Shown: positions 47,444-57,755, counted from the first letter of the stretch. The stretch is DNA of 64,000 bases from Methanobacterium petrolearium (GCF_017873625.1 NZ_JAGGKL010000008.1:57924-121923), one strand, 5' to 3'. Notes: generated by a model from the sequence alone, not told the origin. Made by a program: numbers and translations.

Positions 47444-48424
47444 TTACCTTATACTTTGATCATCTTTTTTATGCCATTCCCAGGCAGTGCTGATGATCTT
47501 AGTTAGATCATCATATTTAGGTTGCCATTTCAGGATTTCACGGGCTTTATCAGCACTTCCCACCAGTATGGGAGGATCACCAGGCCTTCTATCAGCCTCA
47601 GTGGCTTTGATTTTTTTACCGGTGATCTTTCTGGCTTCCTCTATCACTTCCCTCACTGAAAAGCCATTTCCATTTCCCAGGTTGAAAACATCACTCTGGC
47701 CGCCTTCTTCCAAATATTTCAGGGCCTTTAGATGGGCAGATGCCAGGTCAGTGACGTGTATGTAATCTCTGATGCATGTCCCATCAGGGGTGGGATAGTC
47801 TGTGCCGAATATTTTTATATCCTCCTTTTTCCCCGTGGCTGCGTCCAAAATGAGGGGTATGAGGTGGGTTTCCGGGTTATGTCTTTCTCCGATTTCACCT
47901 TCGGGATCTGCACCAGCCGCGTTGAAGTAGCGGAGGGAGACATAGCGAAGATCATAAGCTGAACTGTAATCTGCTAAAACCTGTTCCACCATTAATTTTG
48001 CTTTACCATATGGGCTTATTGGGTTTTGAGGGTGGGTTTCGGTTATAGGGATTTCCTGGGGGTTTCCATAGGTTGCACAGGTTGAGGAGAAAACCAGCTT
48101 TCCTACCTTAAACTCATTCATTACCTGGAGAAGGTTGAGGGTGTTTTTCAGGTTGTTTATGTAATATTTCTGGGGATCTTCCACTGATTCCCCTACATAG
48201 GTGAATGCTGCAAAATGCATAACTGCATCAATGTCATATTTCCTGAAGACATTTCTTAGGGAATCTAGATCAGCTAAATCAACATTTTCATAGTTTCCCC
48301 ATTTCAGGAAATCTTCATGACCATAGCTCATGTTATCCAGGACCAGTGTGTCGTATCCTGCAAGGTTAAGCTCTTTATTGGCATGGGCACCTATGTATCC
48401 TGCCCCTCCAGTTATCAGTATCAT
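47444..48424 (-). CDS. galE: UDP-glucose 4-epimerase
   Basis: 326 residues. GGAGYIGAHANKEL at 6, DVMHFAAFTYVGESVEDP, SSTCATYG, catalytic Ser and SPYGKAK near 135, YFNAAGADPEG and PDGTCIRDYIHV are typical of GalE. It interconverts UDP-glucose and UDP-galactose. Together with GalU it supplies sugars for surface glycans. The broken membrane gene is directly downstream. Confidence 0.95.
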   Translation of the reverse strand: MILITGGAGYIGAHANKELNLAGYDTLVLDNMSYGHEDFLKWGNYENVDLADLDSLRNVFRKYDIDAVMHFAAFTYVGESVEDPQKYYINNLKNTLNLLQVMNEFKVGKLVFSSTCATYGNPQEIPITETHPQNPISPYGKAKLMVEQVLADYSSAYDLRYVSLRYFNAAGADPEGEIGERHNPETHLIPLILDAATGKKEDIKIFGTDYPTPDGTCIRDYIHVTDLASAHLKALKYLEEGGQSDVFNLGNGNGFSVREVIEEARKITGKKIKATEADRRPGDPPILVGSADKAREILKWQPKYDDLTKIISTAWEWHKKDDQSIR

Positions 48425-48614
48425 GCTTATCTGTTGGATTTTATTACATTTAATCCCATCGTAGGATAAAACCAGCCCACCTTTATGGATAGCACTAGAT
48501 GGTCATTAATCAGGGAATTAGATGAGTAAATATAATCTCAATAGGAACCTTTATAATGAAAAAACGAGTATATGGAATAATACAGATTATGTGGAATAAT
48601 ATAAAGGCGATGCG

Positions 48615-49130
48615 ATGAAATTACAATATTTTTTGATTATAACCCTGATTATGGTCCTAGCTGTTTCTGGCTGTACCTATGATGATTCAGATCAGACATA
48701 TCAATACAATGACTCATCCTACGATCTAAACAGCACCCCACAAACCACCACAACTCCCACAAACACAGCCCGCCTCACCAATACCAGTTCTGAAAATAAG
48801 AATGTAGAAGTGAGTGGTCTATGTTACAAGGTGATTGACGGTGATACTATAGACGTGGAAGGAGTGGGCAGAATACGTTTTGTTGGGGTAAACACTCCAG
48901 AAAGGGGAGAATCTGGATACTGGGATGCTAAAAACTTTGTAAAAAATAAATGTCTGGGTAAAACCGTGGGACTGGATATTGATGATGCTAAAAATAAGGA
49001 TAAATACGGCCGCACCCTAGCAGTGGTCTATGTGGATGGTGAGAACCTGAACCAGGAGCTTTTGAGGGAGGGCTATGCAGAGGTGATGTACATTCCGCCT
49101 TCAGAATTCAACCCCTATCGCTGGTCATAA
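48615..49130 (+). CDS. Secreted lipoprotein nuclease (thermonuclease/SNase family)
   Basis: 171 residues. Signal peptide with a lipobox-like VSGC at 17-20, Thr/Asn-rich linker to about residue 70, then the SNase fold: VIDGDTIDVEG near 73, RIRFVGVNTPERGE (Arg and Glu of the active site) and DKYGRTLAVVYVDG (second Arg). It degrades nucleic acids outside the cell. The C-terminal end is slightly shorter than in long members. Confidence 0.88.
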   Translation: MKLQYFLIITLIMVLAVSGCTYDDSDQTYQYNDSSYDLNSTPQTTTTPTNTARLTNTSSENKNVEVSGLCYKVIDGDTIDVEGVGRIRFVGVNTPERGESGYWDAKNFVKNKCLGKTVGLDIDDAKNKDKYGRTLAVVYVDGENLNQELLREGYAEVMYIPPSEFNPYRWS

Positions 49131-49175
49131 CTCCTTATTTGCACCTTATTCCTCATTTATTTCATAAGGGTTTTT

Positions 49176-49703
49176 TCAGGAAGTGAAGTGATAATATTCC
49201 CCATCTGTGAGTTGAATCTTCCTTAAAATACTTTTATTCTCCAAAGAAGTTATCAGGTTATACATACTGATGTCGCTTAACTCCAACTCCCCATAAAGAA
49301 GAGTTCCCTCCAGGAGTGTCCGTGAAATATTCCCTTCTTCATTAACCAATCCTTTAATTATTTCCAGAGATCTTTGTTCTTTTTCAGAAAGCTGGTTTTT
49401 ATGTCCAGCTTCATCTACCTTCCCCTCATTATCATCAACTGATAAATTAGAACCTTCATGTTCATCTGTCACTTTACCATTTTCTTTTGATTGTTTTTCA
49501 GGGATGTTGGCTTCTTGATCCATTTTCGACTCCTTTTTTAGAATTATAACCCCATCCTGATGGGAAATATACCCCTTCTCCCCAAGGTATCCTAAAATTG
49601 AGGCTAGGTTTTCTTCAGGAATGTTCAAATCCAGTTTCAGGATGTTGTAAGGAATTTTTTCCGGGTATTCTGACTGAAATACTCTGACGCTGTTTAAGAC
49701 CAT
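49176..49703 (-). CDS. Protein with two winged-helix-like segments and an acidic linker
   Basis: 175 residues. Residues 1-55 (PYNILKLDLNIPEENLASIL then GYISHQDGVIIL) and 105-175 (EKEQRSLEIIKGLVNEEG, SDISMYNLITSLENKSILRK) each look like a winged-helix unit. The middle 50 residues are acidic and Ser/Asn-rich. It may bind DNA or act as an adapter; no family is recognised. It faces the nurA operon, from which it is transcribed divergently with about 170 bases between. Confidence 0.55.
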   Translation of the reverse strand: MVLNSVRVFQSEYPEKIPYNILKLDLNIPEENLASILGYLGEKGYISHQDGVIILKKESKMDQEANIPEKQSKENGKVTDEHEGSNLSVDDNEGKVDEAGHKNQLSEKEQRSLEIIKGLVNEEGNISRTLLEGTLLYGELELSDISMYNLITSLENKSILRKIQLTDGEYYHFTS

Positions 49704-49875
49704 TCCTTTGTTGGGGTGTAACCGTGGTCATAATCATAGATTGGTTACCGCTCTATTAATAAATAAAGTTTTAAATTAAGGAGGGCAAAATATACTTTAA
49801 AGTTCAGTTATTAATATTCGCTTATTTATCATAAAAACAGATTTAATAGAGTTTATATTAGTTTTGAGGGATCAT

Positions 49876-50937
49876 ATGCTGGATTCACTTTATGAAAAGG
49901 CCTTGAGAAAGAAAGACCAGATCAATACAAAATTAGAGGAAATTGAATTATCCCAAGTCGATGCTTCTGGGCAGTGGATAGATTATCCCATTATCGAAAG
50001 CGGTTCAGACATTAATATTGCAGCAGGTGATGGGAGTATCAATAAACGCAGATTTTTACCGTTCATATTCTATGCTATCGATGCAGAAGGAATAATCCAT
50101 ACTATTAATGGCCTTAAAAGGATTGAAAGCTCTGAAATTGACATTATATCCCACCATAAATATGTTGAAGATCGTTTAAGGAGTTATATGGGAATATTCG
50201 AGATAAAAAATGCTCTGAGAATGTTTAAAGAACATGATGTTGATTTATTTCTATTTGATGGGTCTGTTTTGGGAAACATTATCCGACCTTTCCCCATTGA
50301 AAGAGAACTCAAAGAACAGGTAAAAGAAAAGATAAGGGAAAAATATCTGCCTCTTCTTGAAGAAGAGTTAAAGAGTTCGAACATTAAAATAACATCATCT
50401 AAATTTGCTGGTGAAATTGCAGAAGAATTTAATGACAATTCTGAACCAATGATCTACCTGGAAAACTTGGAAAACCTCCTAGTAATCAGTGAGCTGATGA
50501 AACAGGGGAAAAAAATAGTGGCTATCTCAAAAACATCCACCAGTACTGAATACTTTGATTCAAAAGTGCCGGACATTGCCATATTTGATATGTACAGTAA
50601 AAAACAGGGATACTCCAAACCAAGATACTCAAGTGTTTCTGAAGTGAAAAGGGATTTTCCAGTTAGAAATGATTTTTTAAAGAGTTTGACCTTCACCATC
50701 TTCTATGCCAGATTAGATGACCATAAAAATATTTTGAAGTTTGAATTACCATACCATGCTAAAGAAAGGGATATTAAAAATTTACTTATGAATATAAAAA
50801 AAATAAGTGCAGAAGGATATCCTTTACTATTAAAAAAAGCACATAATGATGTTGTAATACGTAAAACTGATTTGGAAAACCTTTCCAAGATAATCGGATT
50901 CCAGGAGAAGAGTGGGAGGGAAATGTTAAATGAGTAA
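49876..50937 (+). CDS. nurA: DNA end-processing nuclease NurA
   Basis: 353 residues. IAAGDGSINKRRFLPFIFYA near 38 (metal Asp) and DLFLFDGSVLGNIIRP near 125 (second metal Asp) fit NurA; AIFDMYSKKQGYSKP and LPYHAKERDI lie in the later core. NurA is the 5'-3' nuclease driven by HerA during end resection. ATG after GAGGGAT is preferred over the TTG four codons upstream. It overlaps herA by 8 bases. Confidence 0.9.
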   Translation: MLDSLYEKALRKKDQINTKLEEIELSQVDASGQWIDYPIIESGSDINIAAGDGSINKRRFLPFIFYAIDAEGIIHTINGLKRIESSEIDIISHHKYVEDRLRSYMGIFEIKNALRMFKEHDVDLFLFDGSVLGNIIRPFPIERELKEQVKEKIREKYLPLLEEELKSSNIKITSSKFAGEIAEEFNDNSEPMIYLENLENLLVISELMKQGKKIVAISKTSTSTEYFDSKVPDIAIFDMYSKKQGYSKPRYSSVSEVKRDFPVRNDFLKSLTFTIFYARLDDHKNILKFELPYHAKERDIKNLLMNIKKISAEGYPLLLKKAHNDVVIRKTDLENLSKIIGFQEKSGREMLNE

Positions 50938-52462
50938 AATCATTGGAAGATGCATAGGTGAAACATCACTAGTTGAGGTGAGTTTCATATCAAAGGAAAT
51001 GCCCAGGGTGGGGGAATATGTTTCCCTGAAATATGATGGAAAAAACGTCCTGGGAATGATCGAATCCCTGGTAAGGGGTAGTGTTTCCATTAATGATCAA
51101 ATATATGACCCTTTAACCATAGAAAAGATTAAAGCAATTGAGGGTGACGACCACTACGTGAAAGGAACTGTTAAAATACTGGGAGATATTGATGATGATC
51201 TCCGCATACCCCGAACACCTGCACCCCCGGGAACTGAGATAAAAGTTGCTGATTCAGAGGTTCTAAAAGAAATATTTAAAGTTGATAAGTATGGTTTGAA
51301 GCTTGGAAACCTGATAACTCAAGAAGAAGTAGCCCTAGAAGTTGACATCAACAAAATGGTTTCAAGACACCTGGCAGTTCTGGCCATGACCGGTGCCGGG
51401 AAATCAAATACAGTATCTGTAATTGTAAACGGTCTTTTAAATGTTAATGGAAGTGTCTTGATATTTGACATGCACTCTGAATATGTGAACACTGATTTCG
51501 GTGAAGCTAAAGTTAATGTGATGAGACCACAGATCAATCCACTTTACCTGTCATTTGGTGAGATTAAGAAATTATCAAATATTCCCCCCAATGCCTATGT
51601 CCAAGAAAGGTACTTTTTAAAAGCCTATAAATTGGCGCGTAAAAGTCTTATGCAGGGTTCTGCCACGGGAAAAGATTTCATAGCCCTGATCCAGAGTAAA
51701 TTAGAAGGTTGGTTACAGGAAGCAGAGGATCCTGATTCTAAATCAGCCTATGCAGCTGATAAGAAATCAATAGCTGATATTTTAAACAAATTGGAGCATA
51801 TGCGAGATAAGTATGGGAATATACTCAGCCTGGAAGCAAAGGACATTGTTGACAATTTGAAAGTGGGAAAAGCAAATATTCTGGATCTGGGTTCAGTGGA
51901 TGAATTCGCATCAGATGTGGTGGTAAGCCATATCCTCCGCAATGTTTTAGCCAGCAGAAAACAATTTTTAAGAACAGGTGAGGGCCTTGAATTTCCGATA
52001 TTCCTGATCCTGGAGGAAGCCCACATACTGGCACCTCAAAATAGGAAAACAGAATCTAAACTATGGATAAGCCGGATTGCCCGGGAAGGGCGTAAGTTTT
52101 CAGTAGGATTATGCCTGGTGAGTCAAAGTCCCAAAACACTGGATTCAGATGCTCTGTCACAGGCCAATAACATGATAATCCTGCGTTTGGTAGAACCAAC
52201 TGACCAGAATCATGTGCAACGTGCCAGTGAAAGCTTGAGCGATGATCTTATAGCTCAACTTCCCTCGTTAAATATTGGAGAAGCAATTGTGCTGGGTTTA
52301 ATGACCCGAATCCCAACCCTGGTTAAAATAGATGAATTTGAGGGCAAAATTTCTGGTGGAGACTTGAACATTGTGGATGAATGGTCGAAATCCCGCCAAA
52401 ATCAGGAAAAAATTTTAGATGAACAAAAAAGAGAGTATGAGGATTTGGGAGGAGATTACTGA
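50930..52462 (+). CDS. herA: DNA translocase HerA
   Basis: 510 residues. HAS-barrel N-terminus (residues 1-110), Walker A LAMTGAGKSNTVSV near 150, IFDMHSEYV, Walker B FLILEEAHILAPQ near 360 and the ARG-finger region WISRIAREGRKFSVG. HerA forms hexamers that push DNA toward NurA. It overlaps nurA, and its stop TGA overlaps the ATG of mre11. Confidence 0.95.
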   Translation: MSKIIGRCIGETSLVEVSFISKEMPRVGEYVSLKYDGKNVLGMIESLVRGSVSINDQIYDPLTIEKIKAIEGDDHYVKGTVKILGDIDDDLRIPRTPAPPGTEIKVADSEVLKEIFKVDKYGLKLGNLITQEEVALEVDINKMVSRHLAVLAMTGAGKSNTVSVIVNGLLNVNGSVLIFDMHSEYVNTDFGEAKVNVMRPQINPLYLSFGEIKKLSNIPPNAYVQERYFLKAYKLARKSLMQGSATGKDFIALIQSKLEGWLQEAEDPDSKSAYAADKKSIADILNKLEHMRDKYGNILSLEAKDIVDNLKVGKANILDLGSVDEFASDVVVSHILRNVLASRKQFLRTGEGLEFPIFLILEEAHILAPQNRKTESKLWISRIAREGRKFSVGLCLVSQSPKTLDSDALSQANNMIILRLVEPTDQNHVQRASESLSDDLIAQLPSLNIGEAIVLGLMTRIPTLVKIDEFEGKISGGDLNIVDEWSKSRQNQEKILDEQKREYEDLGGDY

Positions 52463-53607
52463 TGCAGTTTGTTCATCTGGCTGACACTCACCTGGGTTAT
52501 CGCCAGTATGGACTTGTTGAACGAGAAAATGACTTTTTTCATGTGTTTAATGAGGCTATTGATGAGTTAATTATGGAAAGACCCGATTTTGTTATTCACT
52601 CAGGAGATCTGTTCGAATATTCAAGACCTCCCACCCGGGCGTTATTAACAGCGCAGAATGGTATCTTAAGACTGAAAGAAGAAAAAATCCCAATCTATGC
52701 CATAGCAGGTAATCATGATATTGTAATGCGTAAAAACGCACTACCCCCACAAATTTTATACAAAGATTTTGGTTTGAAACTTATAAGCCCCAAAAAACCA
52801 TTTTATTTAGAAAATGATGTTTTCATAGGTGGAGCACCCTACACATCCAAATACCACTCGAAACAATTAGTAGAAAGGTTGCAAACAATAGAATCAAAAT
52901 CGAAAGATTATAATAAAAGAATATTAGTTCTGCATCAGGGCATAGACCGTTATATTCCCTATGAGTATGAAATTAAGATAGGGGATGTGCCACAGAGTTT
53001 CAATTACTGTGCATTTGGCCATATTCACGAGAGGGTAATTGATGATTTTGGGGAGGGTAAACTAGCATACCCTGGTTCCACTGAGATATGGCGTTCCAAT
53101 GAAGTTGAAGGATATAAAAAGAATGGAAAAGGATTTTATCTGGTTGATATTGATGGTGATATGCCCGAAATTGAAAAAATCGACCTTAAACTTCCCCGTG
53201 AATTCATAAAAGAGACCATTCTATTTACTAAAATCCGAGAAGAGTTATCACGGATCAAACAGTACGTAAGCAACTTAAATAACAAACCCCTGCTTATGGT
53301 TACTGTGGAAGGTGGGAATTTCAGCCGTTCCGAGGTGTATGAAACTTTAAACCATTCCCTATCCCACCTTTGTCTTGCTGTGAGGACAAATTACAAGCCT
53401 ACAGCAGTTGAAGATGGAAAAAATCTTTTTGAAAACAAAAATGAAGCTTTAGATATTAAAAAAATGATTGAACACAGCCTTGATGATTTTAAGAATGAAA
53501 AAGTTAACAGGCTGGCAACGGATCTTTTAAAAGAGCTTTCTGATGGAGATTTCAAGATGGCTGAAACCATAGTTCAGAATTTCTACGAGGATTTATATGA
53601 TCATTAA
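52462..53607 (+). CDS. mre11: Double-strand break repair nuclease Mre11
   Basis: 381 residues. All phosphoesterase motifs are seen: HLADTHLGYRQYG at 4, HSGDLFE near 47, AIAGNHDI near 80, VLHQG near 155, and FGHIHERV near 190. C-terminal capping and Rad50-binding part follow. It cuts DNA ends together with Rad50. Overlaps herA by one base and rad50 by 11. Confidence 0.96.
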   Translation: MQFVHLADTHLGYRQYGLVERENDFFHVFNEAIDELIMERPDFVIHSGDLFEYSRPPTRALLTAQNGILRLKEEKIPIYAIAGNHDIVMRKNALPPQILYKDFGLKLISPKKPFYLENDVFIGGAPYTSKYHSKQLVERLQTIESKSKDYNKRILVLHQGIDRYIPYEYEIKIGDVPQSFNYCAFGHIHERVIDDFGEGKLAYPGSTEIWRSNEVEGYKKNGKGFYLVDIDGDMPEIEKIDLKLPREFIKETILFTKIREELSRIKQYVSNLNNKPLLMVTVEGGNFSRSEVYETLNHSLSHLCLAVRTNYKPTAVEDGKNLFENKNEALDIKKMIEHSLDDFKNEKVNRLATDLLKELSDGDFKMAETIVQNFYEDLYDH

Positions 53608-56296
53608 AAATCTCCATATGAAGAACTTTAAATCCCATAAGGACACCCGCATTGAATTTGATACAGGAATATCCATAATAATAGGTGGAAATGGTGCGGG
53701 TAAATCCAGCATTCTGGAAGCAGTGAGTTTTGCACTTTTCAAACAACATACCAGTAAAAAAATTCAACAGCTTATAACCATCGGCCAAAAAAGGATGTCA
53801 GTTGCAATCCAGTTTTCTGCCCATGGCCGCACCTATCGGGTTTTACGAGAACGAACCAAAACATCTTCAAAAGCCATTATGAGTATCAAAGAAGGGGAAA
53901 GATTCCAATCATTAGTTTCAGGGGATAAACAGGTTACACTGGAAGTTCAAAACATTTTGGAGATGGATGGGGACCTGTTCCTTAATGCAGTTTATGTGCG
54001 CCAGGGAGAAATATCAGACTTAATCGAAAAAACCTCTTCTGAAAAAAAACAGATGGTTGGAAGGCTTTTGGGTATTGATTCCCTTGAAACAGCATGGAAA
54101 AACATTAAAATTATTTTAGACAAATATAACGGGCAAAAATTAAGATTAGAAGGTAAATTAGAATCTTTTGAAGATGCAAATGTAGAATTGGATTCTAAAA
54201 AAGAAGAAGAAACCCAATTCAACATCAAGATTAAAGATCTCAACCGTGATATAGAAGGAAAAATAATTGACACCAACCTAATCAGAGAAAAAATGGAAAT
54301 ACTGGATAAAAGGAGTTTAGAGTTTGGAAAAAACCAGACCCTGCTAAATTCCAAAGAACATTTCAGGGAACAGCTGGAAAAAACTAAAAAAGATCTTAAC
54401 TGGCAATTAACTGAAATAACAGGCAAAGAAGAGGAAATGAGTAAATTAAAACCCAGGTTAAAGAAACTAAATGTTTTAAAAAGTCTGGAAGAAAATATCA
54501 AAGAATTGAAAAATCTAAATAAAGATAAAAAAAGATTAGATGCAATATTGACCGATATAAAACGTTTTAAGACTATTTTAAATGAAAATGAAGTTTATTA
54601 CAATGACTATTCTCTTCTAAATACTGATATCAGCAGTTTACAATATGCCAAAGATCAGTTTGAGGGAAGTAGAGTATTATCTGAACAGTACACAACAAGA
54701 AAATCAAAAATCAAAGTTAAAATGAAAAAATCCCTTGAAAAAGTAAAAACCGTTCTGGAAACATCCAATCAGATTTTAAACACTCAATTTGATTCTGTCG
54801 AAGAATTGGAAAATTATCTGACCACATTTAAACCACAATTAGAGGCAAAAATACAGACAACTTCCGAGGAAATTCATGATATACAGAAAGAATTATCTAA
54901 CCTTCAGGTAAAAAATCAGGACCTTGAAAAACCTATTGGTGAGTTAGAACAAGTTAAAGATCTTTGCCCAATTTGTAAATCTGCTATAACCCCCCAAAAA
55001 AGGGATGAACTAATTGAAGATTATCAATCTGATATTGAGGTTAATATTTTAAGATCAAAGGATTTAAAAGAACAATTAGGAGATATTGAAGCTCAGAAAG
55101 GTAATTTAGAATTGCAACAATCTAAAATTCAGAGCATAAATCTGGGTATTTTAAGAGAATATTTAAAATCAGTGAAGGATGATGCCAAAGAGGTTGAAAA
55201 TATTGATTCGAACCTTAAAGATCTTCAAGACAAAATAACCATCCTGGAGGGTATTGAAAAGGATATTAGGAAGAAAAAATCCCAGATCGAGAATATGAAA
55301 GGTAAATATGAGAATTATATAGCTGCAAAAGGTTCATTAGAATCTTTAGGGAATATTGAAGAGCATACCTCCAATTTAAATGAAATCAACACCTCTTTAA
55401 GTGGTTTAAAAAAGAAGGTTAGTTCCCTTATGGAAATTGCAGGTGACAGTGTGGAGGATCTTCCTGAAGAGATATCTTATCTGGAAGAAATGGATAAACG
55501 GTATCAGCATCTCCAAGGTGAGGTTAGTCAGAAGGATGCTCTCCTAAAAAGACAAAAAGAAAATGAAATGCAGATCCAGGAGACCCTGGAAGCAGTAAAA
55601 GAGATCAGTCAAATTATTGAAGATTTAAACTACAATGAAAAATCTCATGAAAGGGTAAAAAAGGACTGGGAGTTGAAAAATGAAGAACTGACCCAGTTAA
55701 CCGGAAAAAAACATATGTTGATCGGTCAGATGGATCAGCTTTCCCTTTCAATCAAAGAGTTAAAAAGTAAAATCATAGAATTCCAGAAATATGAAAATGA
55801 ACTAAAAAATCTTAAAGACTTTTTAAAGTTATTGAACTTCATTAGACATATTTATGGTAAAGACGGTGTTCAAAAAGATTTAAGGAACATCTCAAGACCA
55901 TTAATAGAAGAAAAGACACGGGAGTTATTTGAAAAATTTAATTTTGAATATTCTGATATTCAACTGGATGATGATTATGATGTGACTATCTATGGTCCCA
56001 CTGGCAAAAGTAGTCTGGACATGATCAGTGGTGGTGAAAAAATAGCCGTAGCCATTGCTTTAAGGTTGGGAATCACCCAGGTACTTTCCAGAGGTAGTCT
56101 GGAACTCATCATGCTGGATGAACCTACAATCCATCTTGATGCTTATCGCCGTCAGGAACTGATTGATTTACTTAAGAAGATGTCCATAATCCCCCAAATG
56201 ATCATTGTCACCCACGATGCAGACCTGGAAGATGCTGCTGATAATATATTGAGGATTGAAAAAGAGGAAGGTACCTCTTTTCTGGCGGAATCCTAA
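53597..56296 (+). CDS. rad50: DNA repair ATPase Rad50
   Basis: 899 residues. Walker A IIIGGNGAGKSSI near 34, long coiled coil with zinc hook CPIC near 456, second coil, signature ISGGEKIAVAIAL near 815 and Walker B LIMLDEPTIHLD near 840. It holds DNA ends and controls Mre11. Last gene of the nurA-herA-mre11-rad50 unit, which has overlaps at each junction. Confidence 0.96.
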   Translation: MIIKNLHMKNFKSHKDTRIEFDTGISIIIGGNGAGKSSILEAVSFALFKQHTSKKIQQLITIGQKRMSVAIQFSAHGRTYRVLRERTKTSSKAIMSIKEGERFQSLVSGDKQVTLEVQNILEMDGDLFLNAVYVRQGEISDLIEKTSSEKKQMVGRLLGIDSLETAWKNIKIILDKYNGQKLRLEGKLESFEDANVELDSKKEEETQFNIKIKDLNRDIEGKIIDTNLIREKMEILDKRSLEFGKNQTLLNSKEHFREQLEKTKKDLNWQLTEITGKEEEMSKLKPRLKKLNVLKSLEENIKELKNLNKDKKRLDAILTDIKRFKTILNENEVYYNDYSLLNTDISSLQYAKDQFEGSRVLSEQYTTRKSKIKVKMKKSLEKVKTVLETSNQILNTQFDSVEELENYLTTFKPQLEAKIQTTSEEIHDIQKELSNLQVKNQDLEKPIGELEQVKDLCPICKSAITPQKRDELIEDYQSDIEVNILRSKDLKEQLGDIEAQKGNLELQQSKIQSINLGILREYLKSVKDDAKEVENIDSNLKDLQDKITILEGIEKDIRKKKSQIENMKGKYENYIAAKGSLESLGNIEEHTSNLNEINTSLSGLKKKVSSLMEIAGDSVEDLPEEISYLEEMDKRYQHLQGEVSQKDALLKRQKENEMQIQETLEAVKEISQIIEDLNYNEKSHERVKKDWELKNEELTQLTGKKHMLIGQMDQLSLSIKELKSKIIEFQKYENELKNLKDFLKLLNFIRHIYGKDGVQKDLRNISRPLIEEKTRELFEKFNFEYSDIQLDDDYDVTIYGPTGKSSLDMISGGEKIAVAIALRLGITQVLSRGSLELIMLDEPTIHLDAYRRQELIDLLKKMSIIPQMIIVTHDADLEDAADNILRIEKEEGTSFLAES

Positions 56297-56353
56297 ATAT
56301 TCATATACGATATAAACAGTGAAGTAAATCCTAAATAACTTAATTAACTTACT

Positions 56354-56644
56354 TTATACTTTTTCAGCAGAGTAAATGGCTATTTCTAAATCTTTTGCTA
56401 CCAGATCTTCAATTGCGACTCCAAATGATTTGAAATGTTCAGTTTGCATGTGGGTATCAAGAGCTTCCTTATTTTCCCATTTTTCAAACATCACTAGGAC
56501 ATTCTCATCTTCGGTGCTGGCCAATAATTCGTAACTTATGTTCCCCTGTTCCTGGAGGGTGTTTTTAATTACATCCTGGGATTTAGAAATCATTTCATCT
56601 CTTTTGCCTGGTTTAGCTGTTATATTAGCAGTTACTATGATCAT
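56354..56644 (-). CDS. Antibiotic-biosynthesis-monooxygenase fold protein (ABM)
   Basis: 96 residues. MIIVTANITAKPGKRDEMISK, LQEQGNISYELLASTEDENV, FEKWENKEALDTHMQTEHFK fit the ABM dimeric alpha-beta barrel (quinol monooxygenase YgiN group), which oxidizes quinols or breaks aromatic rings. The ATG at 56644 is nine bases after AAAGGAGGA; upstream in-frame ATGs lie on that site. Convergent with rad50; next to the SDR, TetR cluster. Confidence 0.85.
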   Translation of the reverse strand: MIIVTANITAKPGKRDEMISKSQDVIKNTLQEQGNISYELLASTEDENVLVMFEKWENKEALDTHMQTEHFKSFGVAIEDLVAKDLEIAIYSAEKV

Positions 56645-56837
56645 TACAGTCATTCCTCCTTTCATTTCTTTTACGTTTTAAAGTAATGGATGAACTATGT
56701 TATAAATCTCTTTTAATTTTTACATTTACAAAAAATCAGCATACTCCTAGTGAAATGGAAAAAATGATAAAAAAGAAAAATTAAAGTCCAAACAGGATTA
56801 TGATGGCTGAATTTCCTTGGACTCCTTTTTTAATAAA

Positions 56838-57614
56838 TCAGACTATTGAAAAACCACCATCTACAAATATTGTTTGTCCAGTTATGTAAGAAGAAGCATT
56901 TGATGAGAGGAACAGGATTGCTCCGTTTAATTCTCCTTTTTTAGCTGGGCGGTTGAGTGGTACGATTCTGCTGTATGTTTCCAGGAATTTTTCAGATTTG
57001 AAGAGGGTATCTGCTGTCATTTCAGATTCGAAAAGACCAGGACCCACAGCATTTACTGTAATTCCATATTTACCATAAGAACAGGCCATTCCCATGGTCA
57101 GACCACGAACAGCTGCTTTTGATGCATTGTAAACGTGACGTATGAACATGTCATTTTTATCACCGGCTATGGAGTTGATGGAACTGGTGTTCACGATTTT
57201 CCCATACTTATTTTCAATCATGTGTGGAATGACGTGTTTTGAAACCAGGAATATTCCTTTAACATTTACGTTCATTCCCATGTCCCAGTCTTCAACGCAT
57301 AAATCGCATACTCCACCGCGAATTGCCACACCCGCATTGTTCAGGAGTATGTCTATTTTTCCAAAGTAGTCCACAACTTCTTTTATTGCCTTTTCAACGC
57401 TCACCTCATCGGCCACATCACATTGAACAGCGAGTGCTTTTCGTCCTGTTGATTCAATTTCTTCTGCCAGTGCTTCTAATCTTTCTTTTCTTCTGGCTAA
57501 AAGAGCAACATCAGCACCATATTGTGCATATGCCCTTGCTGCATCCGCTCCAAGACCACCGGAAGCACCGGTCACCACTGCCACTTTCCCTTTTAGATCA
57601 CAATAATTTTCCAT
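56838..57614 (-). CDS. SDR-family oxidoreductase
   Basis: 258 residues, classical SDR. VTGASGGLGADAARAYA at 15 (NAD(P) site), LLNNAGVA near 90, STSIN-like Ser in NTSSINSIAG, YNASKAAVRGL near 165 and GPGLFESEMTADT. The ALLARRKERLEA stretch after the second strand suggests NADP. Substrate unknown. Its promoter carries the 39-base element shared with the F420:NADP oxidoreductase gene. ATG after GGAGGGATTGA. Confidence 0.85.
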   Translation of the reverse strand: MENYCDLKGKVAVVTGASGGLGADAARAYAQYGADVALLARRKERLEALAEEIESTGRKALAVQCDVADEVSVEKAIKEVVDYFGKIDILLNNAGVAIRGGVCDLCVEDWDMGMNVNVKGIFLVSKHVIPHMIENKYGKIVNTSSINSIAGDKNDMFIRHVYNASKAAVRGLTMGMACSYGKYGITVNAVGPGLFESEMTADTLFKSEKFLETYSRIVPLNRPAKKGELNGAILFLSSNASSYITGQTIFVDGGFSIV

Positions 57615-57716
57615 TCAATCCCTCCGTAATGTTCTTATATCAAAGTTTACATCTATGCCAGTATCTTCTCAAGTTGATCTCCTCGAGTTGACACCATATA
57701 GCTAAGTTATAATTCA

Positions 57717-57755
57717 TATATAAACATAGCGATTACTCTGTTTGTAATGATTAAT
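57717..57755 (-). promoter_or_regulatory. Regulatory element over the SDR gene promoter
   Basis: A 39-base segment (read on the minus strand) matches 58962-59000 in 38 positions. It holds a 22-bp imperfect palindrome at 57722-57743 (AAACA-AG--AT--CT-TGTTT in symmetric form) and ends in the TATA sequence TTTATATA. Position over the promoter suits an operator, with the TetR protein encoded at 58185 as likely ligand. Confidence 0.75.
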
